Shown here: piece by piece, positions 52,612 to 60,870 of the stretch | Numbering within the stretch: the stretch's first letter is position 1 | Layout of the letters: the number at the start of each line of letters is the position of its first letter | Source of the DNA: Bdellovibrio reynosensis | Lineage (GTDB): Bacteria > Bdellovibrionota > Bdellovibrionia > Bdellovibrionales > Bdellovibrionaceae | Direction of reading: 5' to 3' | DNA: 64,000 nucleotides | Assembly: GCF_022814725.1 (NCBI RefSeq) | Contig: NZ_CP093442.1 | Coordinates: forward strand, 2,108,001 to 2,172,000 | Notes under the pieces: generated by a model | Databases searched by the model: none | What the model saw: the letters and a program-made list of their open reading frames with translations, nothing else | Told to the model about the DNA's origin: nothing | Program-made: the position numbers and the translations under genes

Positions 52612-53406
52612 ATGATTCGTGAAGCGCTTATTTATCTTTTAAATCCGGCAACCCCCCTCGCCAAGAAATACGGTTTTCTTTATAGCTCAGTGGCTTTGCA
52701 ACATCGTTATGAGCGCTGCAAGAAAATCTGGATTCCTCATCTTAAAAACTGCCAAGATCTTTTTTTAGAGGCAGTCAATAAACTTCCGCAAAAAAAATCA
52801 GTGATTATTTTAGGCAGTGCGCATCTTCACGAAATCCCAATGCATCTTTTAGTACAGAACTTTGAAAGCATCACTTTGGTAGATGTGATTCATCCGCTAA
52901 AACACCACTGGTTAGCAAAAAGAAATTCTCGCTTAAAACTTATCACTATGGACTTATCAAATAGCCTTGATAAGCTTGATGCGCTAACTTCGTTTGCTGA
53001 TCTTCAAGAGCTTCTATCAGCGCTAACTAAAGAAAAGCTCTTTCATTTTGAAGCTGACCTAATCGTTTCTGCGAATATACTTTCCCAACTAGCCCTACTT
53101 CCGATTGATGCTTTAGAAAAGAAGATAAAACGCCCTTTGACCTTAGAAGAAAAAGACCTGGTTTGTACGGCCTTTGCTGAAAACCACCTTAAGAACCTAA
53201 GCCAGTGCCAGGGGCGAAAGCTTATATATGCCGACCGTGAAGTGATCTACCGCGATCCAAAGGGCGAAGAAATCTATAAAGGCCATTATCCAGTGGACTT
53301 CGCAGGTTATAAAAAGCTTAAAGAGTGGATGTGGATGCTTGCCCCCTTAAAAGAAGCATCTAAGGACTATTCCATCGAGATGAAAATCGAAGCTTATGAG
53401 GGTTAA
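52612..53406 (+). CDS. Rossmann-fold protein, methyltransferase-like
   Basis: 264 residues, no signal peptide. KKSVIILGSAHLHEIPMHLL, SITLVDVIHPL and LITMDLSNSL follow the beta-alpha order of a class I methyltransferase, but the Gly-rich SAM motif is weak (LGSAHLHE), so binding of SAM is doubtful. ADLIVSANILSQLALLP corresponds to the usual strand 4. The Lys- and Leu-rich C-terminus is typical of the organism's cytoplasmic proteins. Monocistronic. Function not recognised. Confidence 0.65.
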   Translation: MIREALIYLLNPATPLAKKYGFLYSSVALQHRYERCKKIWIPHLKNCQDLFLEAVNKLPQKKSVIILGSAHLHEIPMHLLVQNFESITLVDVIHPLKHHWLAKRNSRLKLITMDLSNSLDKLDALTSFADLQELLSALTKEKLFHFEADLIVSANILSQLALLPIDALEKKIKRPLTLEEKDLVCTAFAENHLKNLSQCQGRKLIYADREVIYRDPKGEEIYKGHYPVDFAGYKKLKEWMWMLAPLKEASKDYSIEMKIEAYEG

Positions 53407-53486
53407 GCTGTCTAAAGTTATGACAGTGCCGGAAAAAGTACATTGAGCCCACTTCATTATGGGGTTTTTCACGAACCTCGCTTATA

Positions 53487-53506
53487 ACTCCTAAAAACTT
53501 AGGAGT
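53487..53506 (+). promoter_or_regulatory. Tight leader hairpin hiding the ribosome-binding site
   Basis: ACTCCTAA (53487-53494), loop AAAC, TTAGGAGT (53499-53506): 8 bp perfect, with the Shine-Dalgarno TAGGAG fully inside the 3' arm and four bases before the ATG at 53511. Closest match in geometry is the 16203-16231 hairpin. Confidence 0.6.
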
Positions 53507-53510
53507 ACCC

Positions 53511-53891
53511 ATGAAGTTTCTTGCTTCTGCGATCGCCGTAATTTTATTAACAGCTTCAGTTAGTCAGGCAAAGAACTTGGTTTGCCGTGGAATTAATGAA
53601 TCAGGCCAAGACGTTACTTTTGCCATCTTCGCAAATTTTCAATCTGATCAAAAAGTTATTACTTACGTAGATCAAGATCATGAAAACGAATGGATTGCTG
53701 ACCAAGTAGCGCAAAGAAACAAAGGTCCTAACGTTCAAATTATGGGAAGTTATGGCTCTCGTGCTGAGTACTTCTTTGACCTAGTACTTACTGCAAAAAT
53801 TAACGGAAAATATCAAGGTTCTCTTAACTACGTCGAAGACGACTCTGGCTGGGAATACAGATCAAGAGTTTCAAACATCGTTTGTGAATAA
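53511..53891 (+). CDS. Small secreted protein with terminal cysteines
   Basis: 126 residues: signal peptide (AVILLTASVSQA), mature start KNLVCRGINESGQDVTFAIF with a Cys five residues in, and the last but one residue is Cys (SNIVCE). The predicted beta-rich domain (YFFDLVLTAKINGKYQGSLN) could be closed by a disulfide between these. It shares this layout with the genes at 15112 and 15803 but no clear identity. Flanked by a leader hairpin and a terminator, so a compact monocistronic unit. No family recognised. Confidence 0.72.
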   Translation: MKFLASAIAVILLTASVSQAKNLVCRGINESGQDVTFAIFANFQSDQKVITYVDQDHENEWIADQVAQRNKGPNVQIMGSYGSRAEYFFDLVLTAKINGKYQGSLNYVEDDSGWEYRSRVSNIVCE

Positions 53892-53893
53892 AT

Positions 53894-53924
53894 AAAAAAC
53901 TGAGGCTCTAGTCCTCGGTTTTTT
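53894..53924 (+). terminator. Rho-independent terminator
   Basis: AAAAAACTGAGG/CCTCGGTTTTTT (one G-U pair) with a 7-nt loop, followed by ATTTTTAG. It starts three bases after the stop of the small secreted protein gene and may serve both strands. Confidence 0.85.
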
Positions 53925-53935
53925 ATTTTTAGAAT

Positions 53936-54595
53936 CTATTTTTTAATTCCGATATAAAGACCTTCATAACTTGGCACTATTGCTGATTCAAAAAGATTTG
54001 GATCAGCCAAACGACGATTAAATTCGTTCATGATCTTCGTCTGTTTTTCAGAAAACTTCTGTTGGGTCGCTTCTCCCCAAACTGATCCGCTTAAAAAGAT
54101 ATTATCAGCTAAAATAAGTCCACCAGGGCGCAGATTCTTTTCTGACCAAGTTAGATAATCAAAGTATGCAGCCTTATTGCCATCAATGAACACACCATCA
54201 AAGGGCCCAAGTACTGATAGCTTCTCAAGCTCCTCGCGGGCATCACCCATAACCAAATGGATCTTTTTATTAGCTTGATCCATTTTAGAAAACACCTGGC
54301 TTGCCATGGCTCCATGCTTTTCATCTTTTTCTAGCGTCCAAAGCTCCCCGCCTTCAGGTAAAGCTTCAAAGATGTACTGAGCAGATAACCCAGTTAAAGT
54401 TCCAATCTCTACAAACTTCTTACAGCCATGCATGCGTACCAGGGTTTTAATAAGCTGGGCTTCGGCTGCAGAAATACTGATTCTTCCCAATCCCAACTCA
54501 TCAGCAAAATGGCGGGATTGCTTTTTTAAATCGGATTCTTCAGAAAGAAGACTCCCCATATAATTTTCTTTGTTGGTCAGCACTGAATCACGCAT
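53936..54595 (-). CDS. O-methyltransferase (COG4122 type)
   Basis: SAM-dependent O-methyltransferase related to catechol/caffeoyl-CoA enzymes, 219 residues. SAM motif KKFVEIGTLTGLSAQYIFEA, LWTLEKDEKHGAMA, DGVFIDGNKAAYFDYLTW with the metal-binding Asp, and LRPGGLILADNIFLSGSVWG are all canonical. The start could be ATG 54595 or ATG 54559 (13th codon), and neither has a strong ribosome-binding site. Substrate unknown; monocistronic. Confidence 0.88.
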   Translation of the reverse strand: MRDSVLTNKENYMGSLLSEESDLKKQSRHFADELGLGRISISAAEAQLIKTLVRMHGCKKFVEIGTLTGLSAQYIFEALPEGGELWTLEKDEKHGAMASQVFSKMDQANKKIHLVMGDAREELEKLSVLGPFDGVFIDGNKAAYFDYLTWSEKNLRPGGLILADNIFLSGSVWGEATQQKFSEKQTKIMNEFNRRLADPNLFESAIVPSYEGLYIGIKK

Positions 54596-54703
54596 AAGTG
54601 GATCATCTCATAACACCTAATTGATGTTAACAGGAAGTTAATTTGCTGAGTCCTGCCACTGTTAACAATAATACTTTAAAACAACAGATCATCTGGAGGA
54701 TCC

Positions 54704-55216
54704 ATGCAGGTTTCTTTACGTCTTATTTCCGCAGCCCTTTTATGTTTGGCAGTCACAGCTTGCGCTACCAAGGATAAACCCGTCGAAGTTTCTGAAAATA
54801 AGGAGCAACTTGAACAGGCCACCCATTCAGCGATGAGTGATAAAGCCAAAAGTGACTTGGCAAAAAGTTCTAAGTTCTCAGCTCTGTCCCAAAACATTCG
54901 TTTTGATTCGGGAAGTGCAAAATTGAATTCTTCTACTCGTCGTGCTTTAGATGAACTGGCTAGTGAACTTAAAAAATCAGACGAAGCATTCGGTAAAATT
55001 CGTATCTCTGGATTAGCAGATCCAACTGGCATTCCAGAGCGCAACCAAATTCTTTCCGAACAAAGAGCGGAAGCCGTCAGAAACTACCTAGTTTCTAAAG
55101 GCATCGCTAAAAATAAATTTGAAACCCGTGGTTTAGGCGCGGTTGAATCAGATAGAATGGCTTCGGACTCCGAACATGCACGTGATCGCCGCGTGGATTT
55201 TGAGATTGTCGAATAA
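54704..55216 (+). CDS. OmpA/Pal-like lipoprotein
   Basis: 170 residues. Lipoprotein signal ends LCLAVTAC (lipidated Cys about residue 20). An OmpA-like peptidoglycan-binding domain occupies the C-terminal 105 residues: IRFDSGSAKLNSSTRRALDE, then GLADPTGIPERNQILSEQRA with the Asp and Arg that contact diaminopimelate, and RDRRVDFEIVE. It tethers outer membrane to cell wall. Ribosome-binding site GGAGGAT. Sixteen bases separate it from the HAD gene, so co-transcription is likely. It is not next to tol genes, so I do not call it pal. Confidence 0.88.
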   Translation: MQVSLRLISAALLCLAVTACATKDKPVEVSENKEQLEQATHSAMSDKAKSDLAKSSKFSALSQNIRFDSGSAKLNSSTRRALDELASELKKSDEAFGKIRISGLADPTGIPERNQILSEQRAEAVRNYLVSKGIAKNKFETRGLGAVESDRMASDSEHARDRRVDFEIVE

Positions 55217-55232
55217 AACGAAAGTAGGCAAG

Positions 55233-55901
55233 ATGAGGACCATGAAGCCTCTTCTTGTTTTTGACCTTGATGGTACTTTGATTGATTCAGCTCCTGATAT
55301 TATCGTTGCCGTAAACCGCACTTTGCAAAACCACGGCAAACGCACTTTAAAAGACGAAGTAATAATATCCCATATCGGCGAGGGCCTTAAAAAGCTTATC
55401 GCCGATTTGTTTTTAGAAGACGATCTAGATCCAGACGCCATCATTGAACTAGAAATGGAATTCCTACGTCTGTACGAAGAAGAGATGCTTAACCGTACCC
55501 AGATCTTCCCCGGGGTTGAAAACTTTCTAAAAAACTACGGTGGCCCTAGGGGCATCATCACCAATAAAAACGAACGCCCCGCTAAAAGAATTTTGAATCA
55601 CTTGGGATTGGACCAATACCCGTGGGTGCAGGTTTATGGTGCCGACACATTGGAAGAAAGAAAACCAAGTCCCCTGCCACTAAGAACCATGATGAAACTT
55701 GCCGGTCACACACCACAAAATACTTTCATGATCGGCGACGGCATCCCTGACGTTCTTTCGGCATTAAACGCCGGAGTACCTTCAATAGCTATAGGCTTTG
55801 GATATACGGCAACCCACCTGCTGCAAAAGCATCAACCCAAAGGAATTCTGAGTCATTATGATGAACTGGGAAGTTTAATCGAAACAATATCCAAGGGCTA
55901 A
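55233..55901 (+). CDS. HAD phosphatase, phosphoglycolate phosphatase-like
   Basis: About 222 residues, HAD subfamily IA. Nucleophile motif I KPLLVFDLDGTLIDSAPDI, motif II GIITNKNERP, Lys motif LEERKPSPLPL and motif IV FMIGDGIPDVLSALNAGVP; all catalytic residues are present. Similar to Gph, which removes phosphate from 2-phosphoglycolate. The start is ATG 55233 or 55242; the open frame extending to 55143 overlaps the lipoprotein and is rejected. Substrate is inferred from family. Confidence 0.9.
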   Translation: MRTMKPLLVFDLDGTLIDSAPDIIVAVNRTLQNHGKRTLKDEVIISHIGEGLKKLIADLFLEDDLDPDAIIELEMEFLRLYEEEMLNRTQIFPGVENFLKNYGGPRGIITNKNERPAKRILNHLGLDQYPWVQVYGADTLEERKPSPLPLRTMMKLAGHTPQNTFMIGDGIPDVLSALNAGVPSIAIGFGYTATHLLQKHQPKGILSHYDELGSLIETISKG

Positions 55902-56099
55902 GACGGGGCTTTCCGCTTAGAAAATTCCTCAAAATCTACTCTGAAAAAACCTCAGATGGGCCTTTCCAAATTCCCGGAAACCTTCGTAAAAAGCTGTTGA
56001 CGCAATATCGCCAGAAAAAAGGACCAGATGGCTTTTGCGGGCTTGCGTCGGAGCCCCCAGGCCTATATAAGATGAGGTCTTAAATGGGGGTCATCTCCG

Positions 56100-57092
56100 G
56101 TGAGTGATATTCTTTTAGAGGTCCAAAATCTTAAGACACGCTTTAAGACTGACGACGGTTCTTTCTATGCCGTTGACGATGTCAGCTTCAATGTTAAAAA
56201 AGGTCAAACTCTTGGAATCGTTGGTGAATCAGGTTGCGGTAAATCTGTAACTTCTCTTTCGATCATGCGCTTGATTCAAAAGCCTGGAAACATCGAAGCA
56301 GGTAAAATCCTGTTTAAAGGTAAAGACCTATTGGGCCTTTCTGACGATAAAATGCGCGACATTCGTGGTAACGAAATCGCGATGATTTTCCAAGAACCAA
56401 TGACTTCTTTGAATCCGGTTTACACAATCGGTGATCAAATCGAAGAAGCTGTTTTGCTTCACCAAAAGAATTTAACTAAAGACCAAGCTCGCGAACGCGC
56501 TATCGACATGCTTCGTATCGTGGGTATCCCAGCTCCTGAAAAACGTTTCTTTGAATATCCGCACCAACTTTCTGGCGGTATGAGACAACGTGTGATGATC
56601 GCAATGGCGATCAGCTGTAACCCAGAACTTCTTATTGCCGATGAGCCAACAACAGCTCTAGACGTTACTATCCAAGCGCAAATCTTGGATCTTATGCGCA
56701 AACTTCAAAAAGACTTCAACGCAGGTATGATTCTTATCACGCACGATTTAGGCGTGGTTGCAGAGATGTGCCAAGAAGTTGCCGTTATGTATGCGGGTCG
56801 CGTGGTTGAATACGGAACTGTAGAAGACATCTTCTATCGCCCAAAACATCACTACACCAAGGGTCTTTTAGATTCTATTCCGCACTTTGAAACAGGTCAC
56901 AGACTTGAATCACTAAGAACAATCAAAGGGATGGTACCAAGCCTTTACAATCTTCCTAAAGGCTGCCGTTTTGCTGATCGCTGTCCAGCGGCTCAAGACG
57001 ATTGCCGTGCTTCTTACCCATCGCTTGAAAATCTTCGCGGCATTCATAAAGTCGCGTGTTACCACCCATTGTCTGAAGAGGTAAAACCCTAA
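56100..57092 (+). CDS. Oligopeptide/dipeptide ABC transporter ATPase (OppD/DppD type)
   Basis: 330 residues, cytoplasmic. Walker [17 protein letters not shown]-loop [15 protein letters not shown], signature [15 protein letters not shown], Walker [15 protein letters not shown] and switch His (ITHDLGVV) are all intact. The C-terminal Cys-rich extension [14 protein letters not shown] is the oligopeptide-transporter type that can hold an iron-sulphur cluster. GTG start. One-base overlap (TAATG) with the next ATPase. No permease or binding protein in the window. Confidence 0.93.
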   Translation: MSDILLEVQNLKTRFKTDDGSFYAVDDVSFNVKKGQTLGIVGESGCGKSVTSLSIMRLIQKPGNIEAGKILFKGKDLLGLSDDKMRDIRGNEIAMIFQEPMTSLNPVYTIGDQIEEAVLLHQKNLTKDQARERAIDMLRIVGIPAPEKRFFEYPHQLSGGMRQRVMIAMAISCNPELLIADEPTTALDVTIQAQILDLMRKLQKDFNAGMILITHDLGVVAEMCQEVAVMYAGRVVEYGTVEDIFYRPKHHYTKGLLDSIPHFETGHRLESLRTIKGMVPSLYNLPKGCRFADRCPAAQDDCRASYPSLENLRGIHKVACYHPLSEEVKP

Positions 57093-58060
57093 TGAGCACT
57101 CCTCTTTTGAAGGTTGAAAACCTAACAAAAAGCTTTCCTATTTACGGTGGACTTTTCAGCCGTGAAGTTGCTTCTGTAAAAGCCGTTCAAGGTATTTCTT
57201 TTGAACTTAATAAGGGTGAAACCCTAGGTCTTGTGGGTGAATCTGGTTGCGGTAAGTCAACTTTGGGTCGTTGCTTGATCCGTCTACACGACACGACTTC
57301 TGGAAAAATCAGCTACAACGGTAAAGACATCACACATATCAAGGGTGAAGAGCTTCGTGAAATGCGCAAAAAAATGCAGATCATCTTCCAAGATCCGTTT
57401 GCATCTTTAAATCCACGCATGACGATCGGTTCTATCCTTGAAGAGCCTTTGATTATCCACGACCTTTATGGTTCAGCAAAAGACCGCCAAGATCGCATCC
57501 ATGAGTTGATTGATCTGGTGGGTCTTCGTCGCGAACACTTAAACCGTTACCCGCATGAGTTTTCAGGCGGTCAACGTCAACGTGTGGGTATCGCTCGTTC
57601 TTTAGCGGTGAACCCTGAACTTATCGTGTGTGACGAGCCGGTATCTGCTCTTGACGTTTCTATCCAAGCACAAGTGATCAATCTTTTGATGGAGCTTCAA
57701 CAAAAGCTGGGCCTTACCTACATCTTCATCGCCCATGACTTGAAAGTCGTTGAACACGTTTCAACAAAAGTGGCTGTGATGTACTTGGGTAAAATCGTTG
57801 AGATGGCTGAAGCTGAAGAGCTTTACCGCAATCCTAAACATCCCTATACCAAAGCCTTGATGTCAGCGATCCCAGTTCCAGATCCTCGCCGTAAAGATGA
57901 TCGCATCATCTTAACGGGTGACGTTCCATCGCCAATCAATCCTCCGACAGGCTGTCATTTCCATCCTCGTTGCCCAATGGCTATCGAAGATTGCAAGACC
58001 ATCGTCCCGCCATTGGAAGAAAAAGTTCCGAATCATATCGCTGCCTGCATCCGAGTATAA
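57092..58060 (+). CDS. Oligopeptide/dipeptide ABC transporter ATPase (OppF/DppF type)
   Basis: 322 residues, second ATPase of the heterodimer. Walker [30 protein letters not shown], signature [14 protein letters not shown], Walker [15 protein letters not shown], and a C-terminal [12 protein letters not shown] cluster motif. Starts within the previous stop codon. The pair needs two permeases and a peptide-binding protein encoded elsewhere; import of prey peptides is a reasonable inference. Confidence 0.93.
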   Translation: MSTPLLKVENLTKSFPIYGGLFSREVASVKAVQGISFELNKGETLGLVGESGCGKSTLGRCLIRLHDTTSGKISYNGKDITHIKGEELREMRKKMQIIFQDPFASLNPRMTIGSILEEPLIIHDLYGSAKDRQDRIHELIDLVGLRREHLNRYPHEFSGGQRQRVGIARSLAVNPELIVCDEPVSALDVSIQAQVINLLMELQQKLGLTYIFIAHDLKVVEHVSTKVAVMYLGKIVEMAEAEELYRNPKHPYTKALMSAIPVPDPRRKDDRIILTGDVPSPINPPTGCHFHPRCPMAIEDCKTIVPPLEEKVPNHIAACIRV

Positions 58061-58083
58061 AGAAGTCTCTTTAACTCTCCGAT

Positions 58084-58143
58084 AACTCCTTAGATTGCTT
58101 GTCACGCCATAGCTTTAGCGACGGCGGAGGAATCTAAGGAGTT
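58084..58143 (+). promoter_or_regulatory. Leader hairpin hiding the ribosome-binding site
   Basis: AACTCCTTAGATT (58084-58096) and AATCTAAGGAGTT (58131-58143) form a perfect 13-bp stem; the 3' arm is the Shine-Dalgarno AAGGAG and ends two bases before the ATG at 58145. The 34-nt loop contains CGCC/GGCG, which could stack on the main stem. Confidence 0.65.
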
Positions 58144-58144
58144 T

Positions 58145-58966
58145 ATGAAAACCCAAGGTAAAGTCTGGATCATTTATGACGCTGAAACAAAGACGCAGTC
58201 TAAGCCTATGTCTGTAGTACAGGCACAGGTGGCGCTTCTTTCTTTAGCTAATAAAGATCACGGCAAGTTCTTCTTGTGGACTCCGGGTTGGGAAGAATGG
58301 GTTTGCATTCGCGAATTTCTTGAATCCGACCAAAAATATTTCGTGATCATTCAGCCACCAAAGCCAATGGATTTACCGGGTGCTGATGAAACAGTAACTG
58401 CAACTCAGAATGCTCCTGCGACATCCAATAATGACAGTAGATATACTCAAGTCGTTGTTGGCGACTTGCCAATAAAGAAAACTGAAATCGGTGGTTATCA
58501 CTCTAAAGATTTCAATGGTGATGAACTGGATTTAGCAAAAATTAAAAAGCTTAAGCCCGATGCCATGGGCAAAAAGAAAGTCGCAGAACCAGTGGCACCT
58601 GTTGAAGAAGACGGAGCTGACCGTCGCCGCGATCCTCGTCACAATTTTAAAATTGAAGTGGTACTAGTTTCCAAGATCCGTTCATTCAGAACATATTCAC
58701 GCAATATTTCTTTAAGTGGAACGATGCTTGAAGATGAAATCCCTCGCGATTTCTTAAATAAGCCTTTTGATTTAATTATCGTAAATCCATTTGAACCAGA
58801 TCCATCGAAATCAAGATTGCTCTTCCGAGCTAAGATCGTTGGAGATCTTCAAGATCCTCGCCGCTTGATGTTCGTTGAACAAGACGTTGCGATGACTTTA
58901 AGACTTGATGCTTTGTTGAAAGCTTACGTTGCTTATCAAGATCAAGTTCGCAAAGGCGCAAGTTAG
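58145..58966 (+). CDS. GYF-like plus PilZ domain protein
   Basis: 273 residues. N-terminal about 1-62 resembles the bacterial GYF_2 peptide-binding fold (VWIIYDAETKTQSKPMSVVQ with a later FLWTPGWEEWVCIREF). A low-complexity linker follows, then a PilZ domain at about 158-265 with RRDPR (RxxxR) and NISLSG (N/DxSxxG), the two c-di-GMP contacts. Cyclic di-GMP controls predation and gliding in Bdellovibrio, so this is probably one of its receptors. Its 5' leader contains a 13-bp SD-masking stem. Monocistronic. Confidence 0.85.
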   Translation: MKTQGKVWIIYDAETKTQSKPMSVVQAQVALLSLANKDHGKFFLWTPGWEEWVCIREFLESDQKYFVIIQPPKPMDLPGADETVTATQNAPATSNNDSRYTQVVVGDLPIKKTEIGGYHSKDFNGDELDLAKIKKLKPDAMGKKKVAEPVAPVEEDGADRRRDPRHNFKIEVVLVSKIRSFRTYSRNISLSGTMLEDEIPRDFLNKPFDLIIVNPFEPDPSKSRLLFRAKIVGDLQDPRRLMFVEQDVAMTLRLDALLKAYVAYQDQVRKGAS

Positions 58967-59157
58967 TCCTTACAGTTCTAAAATAAATCCCTTTACAAGT
59001 GTTCTGTAGAAAAGTTCTTTCTTATGATGAGTGTGCGTAATGCGCTCCCATCTTTATAAATCGTAATGCTTAAAAGGACTAGATTCCTCACATTTCGATT
59101 AAGAGACCTAAATATATCACCGATAGTTTTATCAAGAAAACTTGTTCGGGAGAATTC

Positions 59158-60306
59158 ATGGGAAGATTAAAGAACGTTTTGCTTTGCGGAAGTCTTCTGG
59201 CGCTGATCGCATCTTGCCAACCCACTGTAGAAGAAACGCCTGCTTCGGAAGAAACACCGGCTGATAATGAAACCGTTGCGACCAAACATCTTTATGTAAC
59301 AACGGGACTTTGTTATTCCGGAAATGGCATCACTACCTTCACAGCAGCAACTGCGAGCAACTTAATTCTTAAGTTAAATGCAGATACAGGCGTAAAAGAA
59401 GCCACCATGGCGGATTTCTGGGCGGCTCCGGCGGCTGCCGGCGACACTCCAATTTCTATTATGGATTGGGATGATGACAACCTATTAGTATTCGTACGTA
59501 ACGGTGCTACGGGACGATTAGAAACAATGCCTAAAGTTGGCGGAGTTCGAAATACATTTGGAACCACGCCTGCGATGAGCACGATCATTTCATCAAACCC
59601 AGCTAACATGGCAAAAAGTTCTGATGGCGGCGTATTGATGATTCGCACAGGCTTCATTGAGAAAGTCACATCATCAGGTATTCGTTTAACGACCCCCCAT
59701 GTGAATAGCAACTTAGGGGCTACGTGCGGAACTGCGAATGCCTTGTTAACTAATATTGCTGTGTCATCAACGGGAAGAATTATCACTGCCAATGCAGCTG
59801 CTTCACCAAATAACCGAGTGATCAGCGTTCCTGCCGCAGGTGCTACAGGAAGCTGTTCGGCGGGTATTGCAGCACCCGCTGCGACCACTTATGCGACGGC
59901 TATGGTATTTGATAAAGTGAATAGCAAACTTATCGTTGCCTACGCGGGTCCTACAACGGCGGCAAATGTGAACAGTATCCATGCTTATGATTTCGATGAA
60001 GCCACTGGTAACATCACAAATGATCAAGTGATCTATGATGCAGCATCCTTCCCTGCCACTTACTCTTATTTATTGTTTGGTATCTCTGCAATGACGTTAG
60101 ATGAAGATACCAACACATTATATGTAGCAACTGCGATTTCAAATGCGACGACAGTTGTAAACTATGCGATTGAAAAGTTCGCGTATAACGCTTCTAAAAT
60201 TGGAAGTGTGAATGCCGAAGTTCTTACTCGCTCTGGCTCGGTACCTTTCTATAACTATGGTGTGGATACAAAATGTATCTCTGCAATGAGTGTCGTTTCA
60301 GAATAG
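59158..60306 (+). CDS. Unknown lipoprotein, beta-propeller-like
   Basis: 382 residues: lipoprotein signal LLALIASCQ (Cys about 20), then an acidic Thr/Glu linker (PTVEETPASEETPADNET). The rest is made of repeated beta blades with small residues and Asp/Gly turns (SIMDWDDDNLLVFVRNGATG, ATAMVFDKVNSKLIVAYAG), consistent with a beta-propeller. Three to four Cys lie within the blades. Surface or periplasmic lipoprotein; no family recognised. It carries its own terminator. Confidence 0.72.
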   Translation: MGRLKNVLLCGSLLALIASCQPTVEETPASEETPADNETVATKHLYVTTGLCYSGNGITTFTAATASNLILKLNADTGVKEATMADFWAAPAAAGDTPISIMDWDDDNLLVFVRNGATGRLETMPKVGGVRNTFGTTPAMSTIISSNPANMAKSSDGGVLMIRTGFIEKVTSSGIRLTTPHVNSNLGATCGTANALLTNIAVSSTGRIITANAAASPNNRVISVPAAGATGSCSAGIAAPAATTYATAMVFDKVNSKLIVAYAGPTTAANVNSIHAYDFDEATGNITNDQVIYDAASFPATYSYLLFGISAMTLDEDTNTLYVATAISNATTVVNYAIEKFAYNASKIGSVNAEVLTRSGSVPFYNYGVDTKCISAMSVVSE

Positions 60307-60328
60307 GCGAAGTCAAAAAGCCTAAAAC

Positions 60329-60355
60329 AACCCCCGCATTCAGCTTGCGGGGGTT
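60329..60355 (+). terminator. Rho-independent terminator
   Basis: AACCCCCGCA/TGCGGGGGTT, a 10-bp perfect stem with a 7-nt loop, followed by TGTTTTTTT. Confidence 0.92.
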
Positions 60356-60378
60356 TGTTTTTTTATAAATACTAAGAT

Positions 60379-60870
60379 ATGGCTTTTACCTGCTTTCGAC
60401 TCATGGATATTTCTCAGTTAGGTTCTAATAAAGAATCTGGCGAAGAATTATTTCAAACCTGCATCGCTGAAACTTTTTTGAAAAACCAAGAGGAAGATGT
60501 TTTAAATGGATTTAACTTCCCTAAGTTTTTCGAAACCAAGAACCGTGCACTTACTAGTGATGACGCGTTTTTATTCGCGGTAATAGTCGATAACAGTCCC
60601 GCCGGATTCGCCTTATGGAGTAAGAAAGATAATCTTACCGCGACACTTGATTTTATCTATGTTAAAAAGGTATTCCGAGGCACTGAGGTTTCGAAAGAAC
60701 TTATGTCGGCGGGCCTGTTATTGCTTAAGAAAAAGGGCTTCGAAGCAGTGCTTTTAAACGTCTCTAAACACAATAGTTCCGCCCAAAAATATTATTTAAA
60801 ACATTCTTGGACTAACGAAGGCCAACACCCGAAGTACCCGTCTGCTTTTCTTTATAAATTAAAATTGTGA
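60379..60870 (+). CDS. GNAT-family acetyltransferase
   Basis: 163 residues. The core GNAT motif A appears as DFIYVKKVFRGTEVSKELMS (the R/QxxGxG/A loop is degenerate: FRGTEVS), with FAVIVDNSPAGFALWS before it and AQKYYLKHSWTNEG after it. Acetyl-CoA binding is likely, though the loop lacks the second Gly. No good ribosome-binding site precedes the ATG at 60379. Substrate unknown. It ends one base from the convergent protease gene. Confidence 0.78.
   Translation: MAFTCFRLMDISQLGSNKESGEELFQTCIAETFLKNQEEDVLNGFNFPKFFETKNRALTSDDAFLFAVIVDNSPAGFALWSKKDNLTATLDFIYVKKVFRGTEVSKELMSAGLLLLKKKGFEAVLLNVSKHNSSAQKYYLKHSWTNEGQHPKYPSAFLYKLKL

Noticed and set aside
55143-55232. Upstream extension of the HAD phosphatase
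   Set aside because: Overlaps the OmpA-like gene in another frame, and HAD motif I normally begins within ten residues of the start.
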